A stretch of 26,379 nucleotides of DNA from Phycisphaerae bacterium (lineage in GTDB: Bacteria; Planctomycetota; Phycisphaerae; Sedimentisphaerales; Anaerohalosphaeraceae). The DNA lies in contig JAIPFN010000095.1 of assembly GCA_021736615.1 (NCBI GenBank), positions 1 through 26,379 on the forward strand, read 5' to 3'. Position numbers and translations under genes: made by a program. Shown here in pieces: positions 13,882-21,476 of the stretch (position 1 is its first letter; the number at the start of each line of letters is the position of its first letter). The notes beneath the pieces are model-generated. The model worked only from the letters and a program-made list of their open reading frames with translations. It searched no databases and was not told the DNA's origin.

Positions 13882-13989
13882 CAATTTTCATTTAATGATT
13901 AGATGATGGTTGTGTTGCGTTTAGGTTGAGGATATGATGCGGTTATTGTTTTAGTTTTTCGTTTGCCAACTGCATTTATTGGAGAGATT

Positions 13990-14601
13990 ATGAGCAAGTT
14001 CGGGTTTGTTTTTGGTATTGTTGTTTGCGTGTTGGTTTTTGGGGTTTGTTCTTGTTCGGATCGCGGCGGCGATGAGCCTGCTGCTTATACCGGCGATGGA
14101 ACGGCTTTGTTTGACGGCATGAGCCTTGCGGGGTGGACGGTGCTTAACTGCGAGGCTGTTGTCGATGGCGGGGACATTTTGCTTGTAAGCGGTAACGGGC
14201 TTGTGCAGAGCGAAAAGATGTACGGCAATTTTGTGCTGGAATTCGACTGGAAACCGCTTGCCGAGGATAACTGGGACAGCGGGATATATTTCCGGTATGA
14301 TGCCGTAGAGGAAGGCCGGCCGTGGCCGAAACGCTGGCAGGTAAACCTGAAAAAAGGGGCAGAGGGGAATATGGATTCTCTCAAGGGTGCTCGCAGCACG
14401 GGTCTATTCAAACCGGGCAAGTGGAACCGGTTCAAGATAACGGTTGAAGGAGCAAAGGTCTCTGTGGAAATCAACGGAAAACCGGCATGGCAAGCAGAAG
14501 GACTAAGGGGACCGGAAACGGGTTTTATCGCCATCCAGGCGGAAGTACCGAATGGCGGCAAACACCGATTCAGGAATATTTATCTGACCGAGCTTGAATA
14601 A
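13990..14601 (+). CDS. DUF1080 (3-keto-disaccharide hydrolase-type) lipoprotein
   Basis: A 203-residue protein. The start at 13990 is supported by GGAG five bases upstream; an in-frame ATG at 13963 would add nine residues before the signal. A lipoprotein signal ends in V-C-S-C with Cys22 as the probable lipidated residue. The DUF1080/PF06439 jelly-roll follows: GTALFDGMSLAGW near 40, YGNFVLEFDWK, NWDSGIYFRYD, KWNRFKITVEGAKVSVEING, and ETGFIAIQAE near the end. The domain is abundant in planctomycetes, and some members act on 3-keto-glycosides. It could process sugars at the cell surface, but this copy has no sugar-metabolism neighbours, so the substrate is open. Confidence 0.9.
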   Translation: MSKFGFVFGIVVCVLVFGVCSCSDRGGDEPAAYTGDGTALFDGMSLAGWTVLNCEAVVDGGDILLVSGNGLVQSEKMYGNFVLEFDWKPLAEDNWDSGIYFRYDAVEEGRPWPKRWQVNLKKGAEGNMDSLKGARSTGLFKPGKWNRFKITVEGAKVSVEINGKPAWQAEGLRGPETGFIAIQAEVPNGGKHRFRNIYLTELE

Positions 14602-14620
14602 GGCATCAAATAATCTACCT

Positions 14621-14649
14621 TTGCATTTGTCTGCTTTTTATTGTATAAT
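14621..14649 (+). promoter_or_regulatory. Sigma-70 promoter for the 69-residue protein
   Basis: TTGCAT (14621-14626), a 17-base spacer and TATAAT (14644-14649) give a strong housekeeping promoter 58 bp upstream of the small gene. Confidence 0.7.
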
Positions 14650-14706
14650 TATATCGTAAATTGATTTTGCAGGTTTTATTGTCCGTATTCATTACGGAGG
14701 CTGATT

Positions 14707-14916
14707 ATGAAAAAAAATACTGCTATAAACAAGGTTGACCGGAGTGTGGGAGTTCTTAAGCAGACGGGCAGTCCCGACAGTAATTTTGTCGATGCGTCTC
14801 CGGAAGTTTTGCTGGGGTTTATGTGGGAACTAACTGCCGAGGTATATTCTCTTAGGGGTGACTTTGATGCTGAACAAAGATTACAGCGAAATGTTACAAA
14901 TCTTATCGAGCCATGA
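14707..14916 (+). CDS. Small protein of unknown function (69 residues)
   Basis: A near-perfect ribosome site (CGGAGG, six bases before ATG) and a good upstream promoter make this a credible gene. The product has a polar N-terminal third, then SPEVLLGFMWELTAEVYSLRG and DFDAEQRLQRNVTNLIEP, probably two amphipathic helices. There is no signal peptide or membrane helix. I do not recognise the family. Its stop lies two bases from the stop of the convergent methyltransferase gene, so the restriction-modification pair may have been inserted at, or have trimmed, its 3' end. It could be a small regulator or partner protein, but nothing in the sequence shows which. Confidence 0.7.
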   Translation: MKKNTAINKVDRSVGVLKQTGSPDSNFVDASPEVLLGFMWELTAEVYSLRGDFDAEQRLQRNVTNLIEP

Positions 14917-14918
14917 CC

Positions 14919-15572
14919 TTAGCCTACTTTTACAGTCTTCCTGAATGGAATTGTATTTCCAGTTTGAGAATGATTTGAATAAGTTTCCCAATCTGGAGTA
15001 TATTCCTCTGCCTGATTTCCCCAAGTCGTCCAACCTTTTCTAGTTCCCCTTCCAAATAACTCTAAATAAGGGCCCCAACTACAAGATTCAATTAATTCAT
15101 ATTGCTCGTCGGGTTTTCTGCTATGCTCTCTTTTACGTGAAGAAATTATATTTTCCTGGCTTCGACCGGGCTGTAAAGTTCTAACTTTTTTACCTCGAAC
15201 ACCAAACAAAATCACCTCTGTGACATTTCTAAAATAAAAACCAACGCCACGTCTATCTGGTCCGCCATCTTTTCTAATCTTATACCAAATAAGATTAGTT
15301 TTATATGTAAAACCCCAGTTATCCATCACCTGTAGGCCTTCTGCCAATAACGCATTAGGTACCCATAGATAAAGATGTGCTCTCTCTTCAGCTATCGCCT
15401 CAACAGGCAAATCTTTTATTTCCTGAAGCTTCATTGTAGGATACCGCGAAAGCCTTTTATGCTCTGGTGCCATTTTGCCGGTACGGTTTTGAAACTGCCA
15501 TGGGGGATCGGCAAGTATTGTTGAGAACTTCTTATTGCCTGCGAAATTTAATAAGTCATCTGAAGCATTCAT
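14919..15572 (-). CDS. MT-A70-family adenine-N6 DNA methyltransferase
   Basis: A 217-residue protein with the catalytic motif DPPW at residues 22-25 and MT-A70 landmarks: YPTMKLQEIKDLP near 45, HLYLWVPNALLAEGLQVMDNWGFTYKTNLIWYK (from H66 onward), RNVTEVILFGVRGK, and the C-terminal PDEQYELIE and YLELFGR. Bacterial MT-A70 enzymes such as M.MunI methylate adenine in restriction-modification systems. The start codon follows the endonuclease stop by two bases on the same strand, indicating coupled translation and a type II pair. Like its partner it is more AT-rich than the rpoN-hyp region. Modification of the endonuclease target is a firm inference from pairing; the target itself is not. Confidence 0.93.
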   Translation of the reverse strand: MNASDDLLNFAGNKKFSTILADPPWQFQNRTGKMAPEHKRLSRYPTMKLQEIKDLPVEAIAEERAHLYLWVPNALLAEGLQVMDNWGFTYKTNLIWYKIRKDGGPDRRGVGFYFRNVTEVILFGVRGKKVRTLQPGRSQENIISSRKREHSRKPDEQYELIESCSWGPYLELFGRGTRKGWTTWGNQAEEYTPDWETYSNHSQTGNTIPFRKTVKVG

Positions 15573-15574
15573 AT

Positions 15575-16363
15575 CTATTTCCCTATCTCTTTTATTACAT
15601 CGGGCCTTATTCCAAAAACTAATACTGGACAGCCACCGTGCCTGCCTGCATTAAGCCGGGGGAGCAATTTCCCCATCCAAGTAGTACTTGCACCATATTT
15701 TTGTTTACACATCTTCGGATTGCCATCGCTTTTATAGTCTACTGTACCATCTTTTTTCAACAGTTCTGTAACATCAAACACTGGATTCAATTTTTCACTT
15801 CTAGTTACCAATACTGCTACACTAATAACTCCGCATTCGTGAAACATTCGAAAAGCATACAAATCACGGTCAAATGTCTGATCCTTACTATTCCATTCCA
15901 GATCAAATGCAACTTGCCCTTTTACGTAATCAATTTTATGCCCGTCTATGTAATTTTTTAAGGTAATTGGTTCTTTATCTGGAAGTTTGTGCTTTTTTAA
16001 CCCTCCACTTGGCAATATTTCTTCGCTATGTTCAGAAATTCGAACAATTAAATCGCCTTGAATTTGTGTCTCACACCACCCTTCTGGACGTAATTGTTCG
16101 GAAAACTTCTTAGGTATAACCGATTCGCTACCACCGGGCATTCCAATATCTGTTTTTGTTATCCGGAAGTTTAACAAAGCCTGTTCAATTTCGCTCATCT
16201 CATTTGGATATGAAGTTTTAAGTATAGCAGCTGCATGTCTATAACTATAAACATCGTAGAGATTTAACACTTCAGAATCAATGTGACAGCTAATGGCCTC
16301 TAAGGTATCAGCATTATGGTTAAGAGTATAAGATATATCTCGTTGCGCGTCATCTTTAGCCAT
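15575..16363 (-). CDS. BglII/BstYI-like type II restriction endonuclease
   Basis: A 262-residue protein with SD-like GGAAGG five bases before ATG. The family core lies near residues 140-190: IDYVKGQVAFDLEWNSKD, then FDRDLYAFRMFHECGVISV and VLVTRSEK. D145, D154 and E156 align by spacing with the D84/E93/Q95 triad of BglII (PD-(D/E)xK fold), though the residues differ. Characterised relatives cut GATC-centred sites (BglII AGATCT, BstYI RGATCY). The N-terminal SYTLNHNADTLEAI helix and the C-terminal GKLLPRLNAGRHGG also fit. It precedes its methyltransferase; no separate controller gene is seen. The target and any cleavage activity remain unknown. Confidence 0.85.
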   Translation of the reverse strand: MAKDDAQRDISYTLNHNADTLEAISCHIDSEVLNLYDVYSYRHAAAILKTSYPNEMSEIEQALLNFRITKTDIGMPGGSESVIPKKFSEQLRPEGWCETQIQGDLIVRISEHSEEILPSGGLKKHKLPDKEPITLKNYIDGHKIDYVKGQVAFDLEWNSKDQTFDRDLYAFRMFHECGVISVAVLVTRSEKLNPVFDVTELLKKDGTVDYKSDGNPKMCKQKYGASTTWMGKLLPRLNAGRHGGCPVLVFGIRPDVIKEIGK

Positions 16364-16537
16364 TGCATCCTTCCATTTACCATAAAATCCATAAATTCAA
16401 ACACTTTTCGCACTTAAGCATACAGTAGAATGGTGAAAATGCAAACAAAAACCCTTTTAAATATACGTGGTTAAATGAAACCGCGTATACCAGATCTGAC
16501 AGCCCTGTATATAGCCTTTTTTATATGTTTTTTTTAA

Positions 16538-16566
16538 AAATCCGTGTAAATCCGTGCAATCCGTGG
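16538..16566 (+). repeat. Decamer array AAATCCGTGN
   Basis: Two decamers (AAATCCGTGT, AAATCCGTGC) and a shortened third (AATCCGTGG) lie in tandem 16 bp upstream of the sigma-54 promoter. The phrase is short and occurs in many genomes, so it may be a widespread intergenic repeat rather than a regulator site. The stretch 16364-16581 has no gene. Confidence 0.6.
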
Positions 16567-16581
16567 TTGATTATTCTATAA

Positions 16582-16597
16582 TGGCATGATAATTGCT
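16582..16597 (+). promoter_or_regulatory. Sigma-54 (-24/-12) promoter of rpoN
   Basis: TGGCATG, four bases, then TTGCT matches TGGCACG-N4-TTGCW at every position except C-to-T. The invariant GG (16583-16584) and GC (16595-16596) are exactly ten bases apart. Transcription would start near 16608, about 92 bases before rpoN. No enhancer-binding site was identified. Confidence 0.75.
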
Positions 16598-16612
16598 TTA
16601 GCATGGTTTAAA

Positions 16613-16629
16613 GCCGGCAGGATGCCGGC
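16613..16629 (+). other. rpoN leader hairpin
   Basis: GCCGGC, loop AGGAT, GCCGGC form a perfect six-pair GC stem a few bases after the predicted sigma-54 start site. No T-run follows; it could protect the 5' end or bind a regulator. Confidence 0.45.
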
Positions 16630-16699
16630 GATACAGTTTGCGATTGTTTCGGATAGTGGTTTTTGACTATATTTAACGCGGTATCGGGTTTTTATTACA

Positions 16700-18169
16700 A
16701 TGAAAATGTCTCTTTCAGGTCAGATGCGTTTGGAGCAGCGGATGAAGCTTGCTCCCCGCATGATTCAGTCCATGGAAGTTCTTCAGCTTCCACTGCTGGC
16801 TTTGCAGGAAAAGATTGATGCTGAGCTTTCGAGCAACCCGGTTCTGGAACTTGCCGAAGACAGCAACGAAGACGAAAATCACGAAGAAGAATCTCCCGAT
16901 GCCGAAGCCATCGAGCAAAAGGAACTTGTCGTAAGCGACGACTCCGACAATGCCGAGGATTTTCAGCGGCTTGACGAGATCGGTGATAGCTTCGATGATT
17001 ATTTAGAGCAAACAACTCCCTACAAAAGCACACGCCCTACCGGCAGCGACAAAAAACTTGAAGCACTGCAAAATACCGCCGCCGATCAGATTTCGCTTCA
17101 TGACTCTTTGCTGGGCCAGTGGGGGCTTGTCGAAGCCGATGAAAATATCAAAGACGCCGGTAAGGTCATCATAGACTTTATAGACGAGAAAGGATACCTG
17201 ACTGTTCGGCTGGAGCAGCTTTATAATAAGGACAAACACAGCTTTAGTTTTGAAGAGCTGGAAAAGGCTCTTGACCGCGTTCAGAATCTTGAACCGGCCG
17301 GTGTGGGCGCTCGCGATGTTCGGGAATGTATGCTGATACAAATCTCCCAACTGCCGCAGGATATGAGCTTCGAGACGGAGATCATTACAAACCACTGGGA
17401 TGAAATTCTGGAAAACCATCTTCCAAAGATCGCTAAGAAAATGCAGTGCTCGATGGACGATGTCTATAAGGCTATCGAAAAACTGAGCAAACTCGACCGG
17501 TCGCCGGGCCTGCAGATCGGCAAGACAGAAAACTATAATATTACCGCCGACGTTACCGTCGAAGCAGACGAAGACGGTAACGGGTACATCGTTTCCTTGA
17601 CGGATGCGATGATACCGGATCTTCGGGTAAACAGTTTTTACTCGGAGATGTCGAAAGATCGTAAGGTCGATACGAAGACACGCGAGTTTTTGCAGCAAAA
17701 TATTCATTCGGCCCAGTGGCTGATGGACGCGATCGCACAGCGTAAACAGACGCTTCTTAAAGTGGCGACGGCTGTGGTTGAATATCAGAAGGAGTTTTTC
17801 GAGAAGGGACAACTCTATCTGAAACCACTGCCGATGGCGACTATCGCAGATACGGTCGGAGTGCATATCGCAACGGTATCGCGGGCAGTTGCCGGCAAAT
17901 ATATTCAGTGCTCGCAAGGGATGCTGCCGCTTAGGGGGTTCTTCACGGGCGGGACGGAATCGGATGACGGATCGACGCAGAGCTGGGACGCTGTACGAGC
18001 GCAACTACAGACCATAGTCGACGAAGAAGATAAATCCAATCCGCTCAACGACGATCAGATATGCGAAAAGCTCATGGAACAAGGAGTTAAGAAGATCGCG
18101 CGAAGGACGGTGGCGAAATATAGAAAACTTATGGGTATACCGGCGGGTAGATTCAGGAAAAAATATTAA
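16700..18169 (+). CDS. rpoN: RNA polymerase sigma-54 factor
   Basis: A 489-residue RpoN. Region I is the Gln/Leu-rich N-terminus (LEQRMKLAPRMIQSMEVLQL, SNPVLE). An acidic region II follows (about 52-100), then the core-binding domain with NLEPAGVGARDVRECMLIQ. The DNA-binding part has the HTH TIADTVGVHIATVSRAVAGK with KYIQCSQGMLPLRGFF, and the RpoN box ARRTVAKYRK at 467-476, which reads the -24 element. The box is nearly canonical. Transcription by sigma-54 needs bEBP ATPases, none of which is in the window. It has its own -24/-12 promoter, implying autoregulation. Neither of the two close ATGs has a clear Shine-Dalgarno. thiS follows after 80 bp. Confidence 0.97.
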   Translation: MKMSLSGQMRLEQRMKLAPRMIQSMEVLQLPLLALQEKIDAELSSNPVLELAEDSNEDENHEEESPDAEAIEQKELVVSDDSDNAEDFQRLDEIGDSFDDYLEQTTPYKSTRPTGSDKKLEALQNTAADQISLHDSLLGQWGLVEADENIKDAGKVIIDFIDEKGYLTVRLEQLYNKDKHSFSFEELEKALDRVQNLEPAGVGARDVRECMLIQISQLPQDMSFETEIITNHWDEILENHLPKIAKKMQCSMDDVYKAIEKLSKLDRSPGLQIGKTENYNITADVTVEADEDGNGYIVSLTDAMIPDLRVNSFYSEMSKDRKVDTKTREFLQQNIHSAQWLMDAIAQRKQTLLKVATAVVEYQKEFFEKGQLYLKPLPMATIADTVGVHIATVSRAVAGKYIQCSQGMLPLRGFFTGGTESDDGSTQSWDAVRAQLQTIVDEEDKSNPLNDDQICEKLMEQGVKKIARRTVAKYRKLMGIPAGRFRKKY

Positions 18170-18199
18170 TTCTTTATCCGCGGATTGAGTCGGGTAATA

Positions 18200-18226
18200 A
18201 CCATGAAGAACATGAAGGACTTGAAG
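18200..18226 (+). repeat. Nonamer array between rpoN and thiS
   Basis: ACCATGAAG, AACATGAAG and GACTTGAAG lie in tandem upstream of thiS. No TPP riboswitch elements are visible in this 80-bp gap. The array may be a local intergenic repeat. Confidence 0.5.
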
Positions 18227-18249
18227 GAAAGATAAAAAAGATTAATATC

Positions 18250-18456
18250 ATGAATACTTTGAAAATTAATGGTACTGAAAAGGAATTTGCCAGGTTACCT
18301 TCTACTCTTGTTGAGCTTCTTGACGAGATGAAGATCAACCATGCGACCATCGTTGCCGAAATCGACGGCGAGATTATTTCTCGCGAAAACTTTGACCAGA
18401 CGCCTATCAACGCCGATCAGAATATCGAGTTGATCAGATTTGTAGGGGGCGGCTGA
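18250..18456 (+). CDS. thiS: Sulfur-carrier protein ThiS
   Basis: A 68-residue beta-grasp protein ending in FVGGG, the C-terminal Gly-Gly that is adenylated and converted to a thiocarboxylate to donate sulfur to the thiazole ring. [12 protein letters not shown] and [10 protein letters not shown] match the family. Length is normal. Its TGA overlaps the ATG of thiG by one base, so translation is coupled. The activating enzyme ThiF is not in the window. The ribosome site is weak. Confidence 0.94.
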   Translation: MNTLKINGTEKEFARLPSTLVELLDEMKINHATIVAEIDGEIISRENFDQTPINADQNIELIRFVGGG

Positions 18457-19229
18457 TGTCAGATAAACTTATAATCGCCGGCAGAGAGTTTGATTCGCGG
18501 CTGTTTATCGGTACGGGTAAATATTCGTCCAACCGGGTTATGGCCGAATCTATCGCAGCTTCGAAAACGGAGATGGTGACGGTCGCGCTTCGACGGGTTG
18601 ATATTGAAAATGAAAACGACGATATGCTGGCGGCTATCGACCGCGAGAAATATTTGCTTTTGCCGAATACGTCCGGGGCGCGTGACGCGAATGAAGCGAT
18701 ACGGCTTGCGAAACTGGCAAGGGCGGCGAGCGGGATCAACTGGCTAAAGCTCGAAGTGACGCCGGACCCGTACTACCTTTTGCCGGACGGGACCGAAACA
18801 TTAAAAGCCGCCGAAGTATTAGTTCAGGACGGGTTTATTGTTTTGCCTTATATTAACGCCGACCCTATACTTGCGAAAAGATTGCAGGACGTCGGGACCG
18901 CCACGGTTATGCCGCTGGCCAGCCCTATCGGGTCCAACCAGGGTTTGAAAACCCGGGCGGCTATTGAGATTATTATCAAGCAGGCGACTGTGCCGGTGGT
19001 TGTCGACGCAGGGCTGGGGTTGCCTTCGCATGCGGCAGAAGCCATGGAAATGGGAGCCGACGCGGTTTTGGTCAATACCGCTATCGCGGCCGCGGGCGAT
19101 CCGATTTTGATGGCCAAGGCGTTTAAGCAGGCGGTTCGAGCCGGACGACGGGGATACCTTGCCGGTAAGGCGGCGGTTACTACCGAGGCTAATGCGTCCA
19201 GTCCATTGACGGGTTTCCTGCGGGATTAG
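18456..19229 (+). CDS. thiG: Thiazole synthase ThiG
   Basis: A 257-residue TIM-barrel enzyme that joins 1-deoxy-xylulose 5-phosphate, dehydroglycine and the ThiS thiocarboxylate to form the thiazole phosphate. Landmarks are [10 protein letters not shown] (18-27), [11 protein letters not shown], the Schiff-base Lys98 in [30 protein letters not shown], and [30 protein letters not shown] (from about residue 182). The usual NTAGC motif near 71 reads NTSGA, so the nearby Cys is absent, a tolerated-looking change. GGGGG upstream inside thiS can serve as ribosome site. It pairs with ThiH, whose anaerobic tyrosine cleavage supplies dehydroglycine. Confidence 0.97.
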   Translation: MSDKLIIAGREFDSRLFIGTGKYSSNRVMAESIAASKTEMVTVALRRVDIENENDDMLAAIDREKYLLLPNTSGARDANEAIRLAKLARAASGINWLKLEVTPDPYYLLPDGTETLKAAEVLVQDGFIVLPYINADPILAKRLQDVGTATVMPLASPIGSNQGLKTRAAIEIIIKQATVPVVVDAGLGLPSHAAEAMEMGADAVLVNTAIAAAGDPILMAKAFKQAVRAGRRGYLAGKAAVTTEANASSPLTGFLRD

Positions 19230-19275
19230 TTTTATAATCTCAACAGTATTCCTTTTCTATTTATCGCTTTGATTT

Positions 19276-19299
19276 AGCCCGGCGCTTGCGCTTAGGGCT
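19276..19299 (+). other. Hairpin between thiG and thiH
   Basis: AGCCC and GGGCT close a stem whose loop can form a second GCGC/GCGC pairing. TTTAAATTT follows shortly after. It may lower expression of thiH relative to thiSG, as a partial terminator or a processing site. Confidence 0.4.
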
Positions 19300-19325
19300 G
19301 CTGTTTAAATTTACGGATTATTCAA

Positions 19326-20474
19326 TTGTCACAAATTTCTAATTTACTTTCTAATAAAAAACTGGATCGTCAGAATGACGGGTTGCTCGAATTACTTAAC
19401 AGCGTAACGGTCGATGAGGTTCGGGGTGCATTGCGTCAGTCGCCGGGTGAGTATTCGCTTAACCGTATGCTTACTTTGATTTCGCCGGCGGGACAGGATT
19501 GCCTTGAAGAAATGGCGCAGCAGGCGGCGGCGCTGACCGTTCAGCGGTTTGGCAGGACTGTTCAACTTTATGCGCCGCTGTATGTTTCCAATTACTGCTG
19601 CAACAGTTGTCTTTACTGCGGGTATAACACTTCTACGAAATTTAAGCGTACACGGCTGACTATTGATCAGGCTGTCGCCGAAGCCGATATTATCGCCTCG
19701 GAAGGGTTTCGGCATATTCTGCTGGTCAGCGGTGAGGATCCAAAGTTTGTCACCTGCGATTATCTGAACGAGTTGGCCGAGAAGCTTCGCTCGAAATTCA
19801 GTTCGGTTTCTATCGAGATTCAGCCGTTGAGTACGGAAGAATACGCAAAAGTTTTTCGTGGCGGTATCGACGGGGTTACGCTGTACCAGGAGACTTATGA
19901 CCGCGAGACTTATGCCAGGTATCACAAGGCCGGGCCGAAGAGCGATTACAATTATCGGCTGGACACGCATGACAGGACGGCGGCAGGCGGGATGCGACGG
20001 CTTGGGGTTGGGTTTTTGCTGGGACTTAGTGACTGGCGATTAGAGACGCTTGCGATGAGCGAACACGCGGCGTATCTTATGAAGAATTACTGGCGGGCGC
20101 AGGTTTCGTTTTCGTTCCCGCGAATGAGGCCTGCTTTGAATGTTGCCGAGCAATATCAACATTTGGTAAACGATAAGGAATTGGTTCAGTTGATGCTTGC
20201 ACTTCGGTTGTGTTTTGCAGATGCCGGGATCGTTTTATCGACCCGGGAAAGTGCGGCGTTTCGTGATAACCTTGTTAAGCTTTGCGTAACGAGGATGAGC
20301 GCCGGAAGTAAAACTAATCCGGGGGGCTACTCAGGTGACGGTAATTCTACCGAGCAGTTTGAGATCGACGATGACCGCAGTGCCGGACAGGTTGTGGAAA
20401 TGCTGAAAACAGCCGGCAAGGAATGCGTCTGGAAAGATTGGGACGCGGGATTTGTAATGACGAATTACGAATGA
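19326..20474 (+). CDS. thiH: 2-iminoacetate (dehydroglycine) synthase ThiH, radical SAM
   Basis: A 382-residue radical-SAM enzyme that splits tyrosine into p-cresol and dehydroglycine for ThiG; it is used instead of the oxygen-dependent ThiO. The cluster motif is C91-x3-C95-x2-C98 in YCCNSCLYCGY. Further family segments are LLVSGEDPK, GGIDGVTLYQETYD, KSDYNYRLDTHDRTAAGG, FSFPRMRPA and LSTRESAAFRDN, and the C-terminal SAGSKTNPGGYSG. The start is TTG at 19326; no ATG precedes the conserved N-terminus and the ribosome site is weak. The last codons (MTNYE and stop) lie in a heptamer array shared with the convergent hypB, whose stop is only four bases away. Confidence 0.95.
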   Translation: MSQISNLLSNKKLDRQNDGLLELLNSVTVDEVRGALRQSPGEYSLNRMLTLISPAGQDCLEEMAQQAAALTVQRFGRTVQLYAPLYVSNYCCNSCLYCGYNTSTKFKRTRLTIDQAVAEADIIASEGFRHILLVSGEDPKFVTCDYLNELAEKLRSKFSSVSIEIQPLSTEEYAKVFRGGIDGVTLYQETYDRETYARYHKAGPKSDYNYRLDTHDRTAAGGMRRLGVGFLLGLSDWRLETLAMSEHAAYLMKNYWRAQVSFSFPRMRPALNVAEQYQHLVNDKELVQLMLALRLCFADAGIVLSTRESAAFRDNLVKLCVTRMSAGSKTNPGGYSGDGNSTEQFEIDDDRSAGQVVEMLKTAGKECVWKDWDAGFVMTNYE

Positions 20475-20488
20475 CGAATTACGAATTA
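20454..20488. repeat. Heptamer array CGAATTA across the thiH/hypB stops
   Basis: After GTAATGA, four clean heptamers follow: CGAATTA (20461), CGAATGA (20468), CGAATTA (20475) and CGAATTA (20482). The thiH TGA (20472-20474) and the hypB TAA (20481-20479, minus strand) both lie inside it. No terminator hairpin separates the two convergent genes. Confidence 0.75.
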
Positions 20489-21129
20489 TTTATTTTTGAT
20501 TTCAGCCAGTTGTACCAGTTTTCCATTCCTTGGCCTGTCTTTGCCGAAAGCTGGAATATCTCGGCTTTATCATTGACTGCTCTTATGTCTGCTATTACTC
20601 TTTCGAGATTGAAATCTATGTAGTCTATCAGGTCGATTTTGTTTATCAGGATTACGTCGGCTTTGGCGAAAGTTCCGGGGTATTTGATCGGCTTGTCGTC
20701 ACCTTCGGGAACCGAGAGAACTACTACTCTAAGATTTTCACCGAGCGCAAAGTCCGACGGGCATACGAGGTTGCCTACGTTTTCTATGAATATTACATCC
20801 ATTTCGGCAGCGGGTATTGCCGTAAGTGCGCCTGTGACCTGCTGGGCTGAGAGATGGCACGAGCCTTTGGTTTCTATCTGGACTGCGCTTGCGCCGGTGG
20901 CACGGATCTTTTGCGCATCGGTGTCTGTCCGGATATCGCCTTCGATAACCGCTATCTTTATTTCACCGGTAAGGTCGCGGATTGTTTGCGACAGTGTGGT
21001 AGTTTTGCCGGAACCCGGCGAGGAGATCACATTCAAACAGAGTATATCGTTATCGGCAAAGAACTCGCTGTTCTGGAGGGCGCATTCTTCGTTTTTGTCG
21101 AGTATTTTTTTGTTTAAGCTTATTTTCAT
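20479..21129 (-). CDS. hypB: Hydrogenase nickel-insertion GTPase HypB
   Basis: A 216-residue SIMIBI-class GTPase that helps deliver nickel to the hydrogenase large subunit with HypA. P-loop PGSGKTT at 38-44, metal site KGSCHL (C91-H92) and C123 in ENVGNLVCPSDF, G-motif NKIDL at 163-167. There is no N-terminal CxxCGC motif and no His-rich stretch, so the high-affinity nickel-storage part is missing. Its ATG overlaps the hypA stop in ATGA. It is the last gene of the hyp cluster and its stop codon lies in a heptamer array. Confidence 0.96.
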   Translation of the reverse strand: MKISLNKKILDKNEECALQNSEFFADNDILCLNVISSPGSGKTTTLSQTIRDLTGEIKIAVIEGDIRTDTDAQKIRATGASAVQIETKGSCHLSAQQVTGALTAIPAAEMDVIFIENVGNLVCPSDFALGENLRVVVLSVPEGDDKPIKYPGTFAKADVILINKIDLIDYIDFNLERVIADIRAVNDKAEIFQLSAKTGQGMENWYNWLKSKINNS

Positions 21130-21476
21130 TTGTTTATCGGTTCCAGTTCAATATCTTCCAGTAATAAGGGTGCGTCTTCTTTGAATTCAAATTCCATTGA
21201 GTTGCACTCCGGACATCCCGGTTTGTATACGTCATAGTCGAATCTTATTCCGCATTGCTTGCAGCTTGCCGACAGCGGTATGTGTTTTATGTTGAGCTTC
21301 ATCCCTTCGCAGGCCGTTCCCTTGGCGATGAGGTCGAAAGCGAAGTTCAGCACTTCGTCATTGATCGGGTTGAACTGGCCACATGAGATCGTCGCTTCTA
21401 TCGCGCGGGCGTTATGTTCGTTTGCCAGTTCCTGAATCGACTCGAAAATGCTCTGGGCTACCATGGTTTCATGCAT
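21126..21476 (-). CDS. hypA: Nickel chaperone HypA
   Basis: A 116-residue protein. The start at 21476 is chosen because it gives the required N-terminal MHE (His2 and Glu3 bind nickel), overlaps the hypE stop in TGATG, and has GAGG eight bases upstream; an in-frame ATG six bases earlier is less likely. The structural zinc site is C72-x2-C75 and C88-x2-C91. With HypB it inserts nickel after the iron centre is complete. Confidence 0.95.
   Translation of the reverse strand: MHETMVAQSIFESIQELANEHNARAIEATISCGQFNPINDEVLNFAFDLIAKGTACEGMKLNIKHIPLSASCKQCGIRFDYDVYKPGCPECNSMEFEFKEDAPLLLEDIELEPINK

Noticed and set aside
17003..18004. Minus-strand open frame of 333 codons inside rpoN
   Set aside because: It is a frame created by the codon use of rpoN; the product resembles nothing and the rpoN motifs lie on the plus strand.
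18170..18249. TPP riboswitch before thiS
   Set aside because: The CTGAGA and ACCTGATCTGG-type core elements are not found in this 80-bp gap.
20454..20488. CRISPR-like tandem repeat
   Set aside because: Units are seven bases and directly adjacent, without unique spacers, and no cas genes are present.
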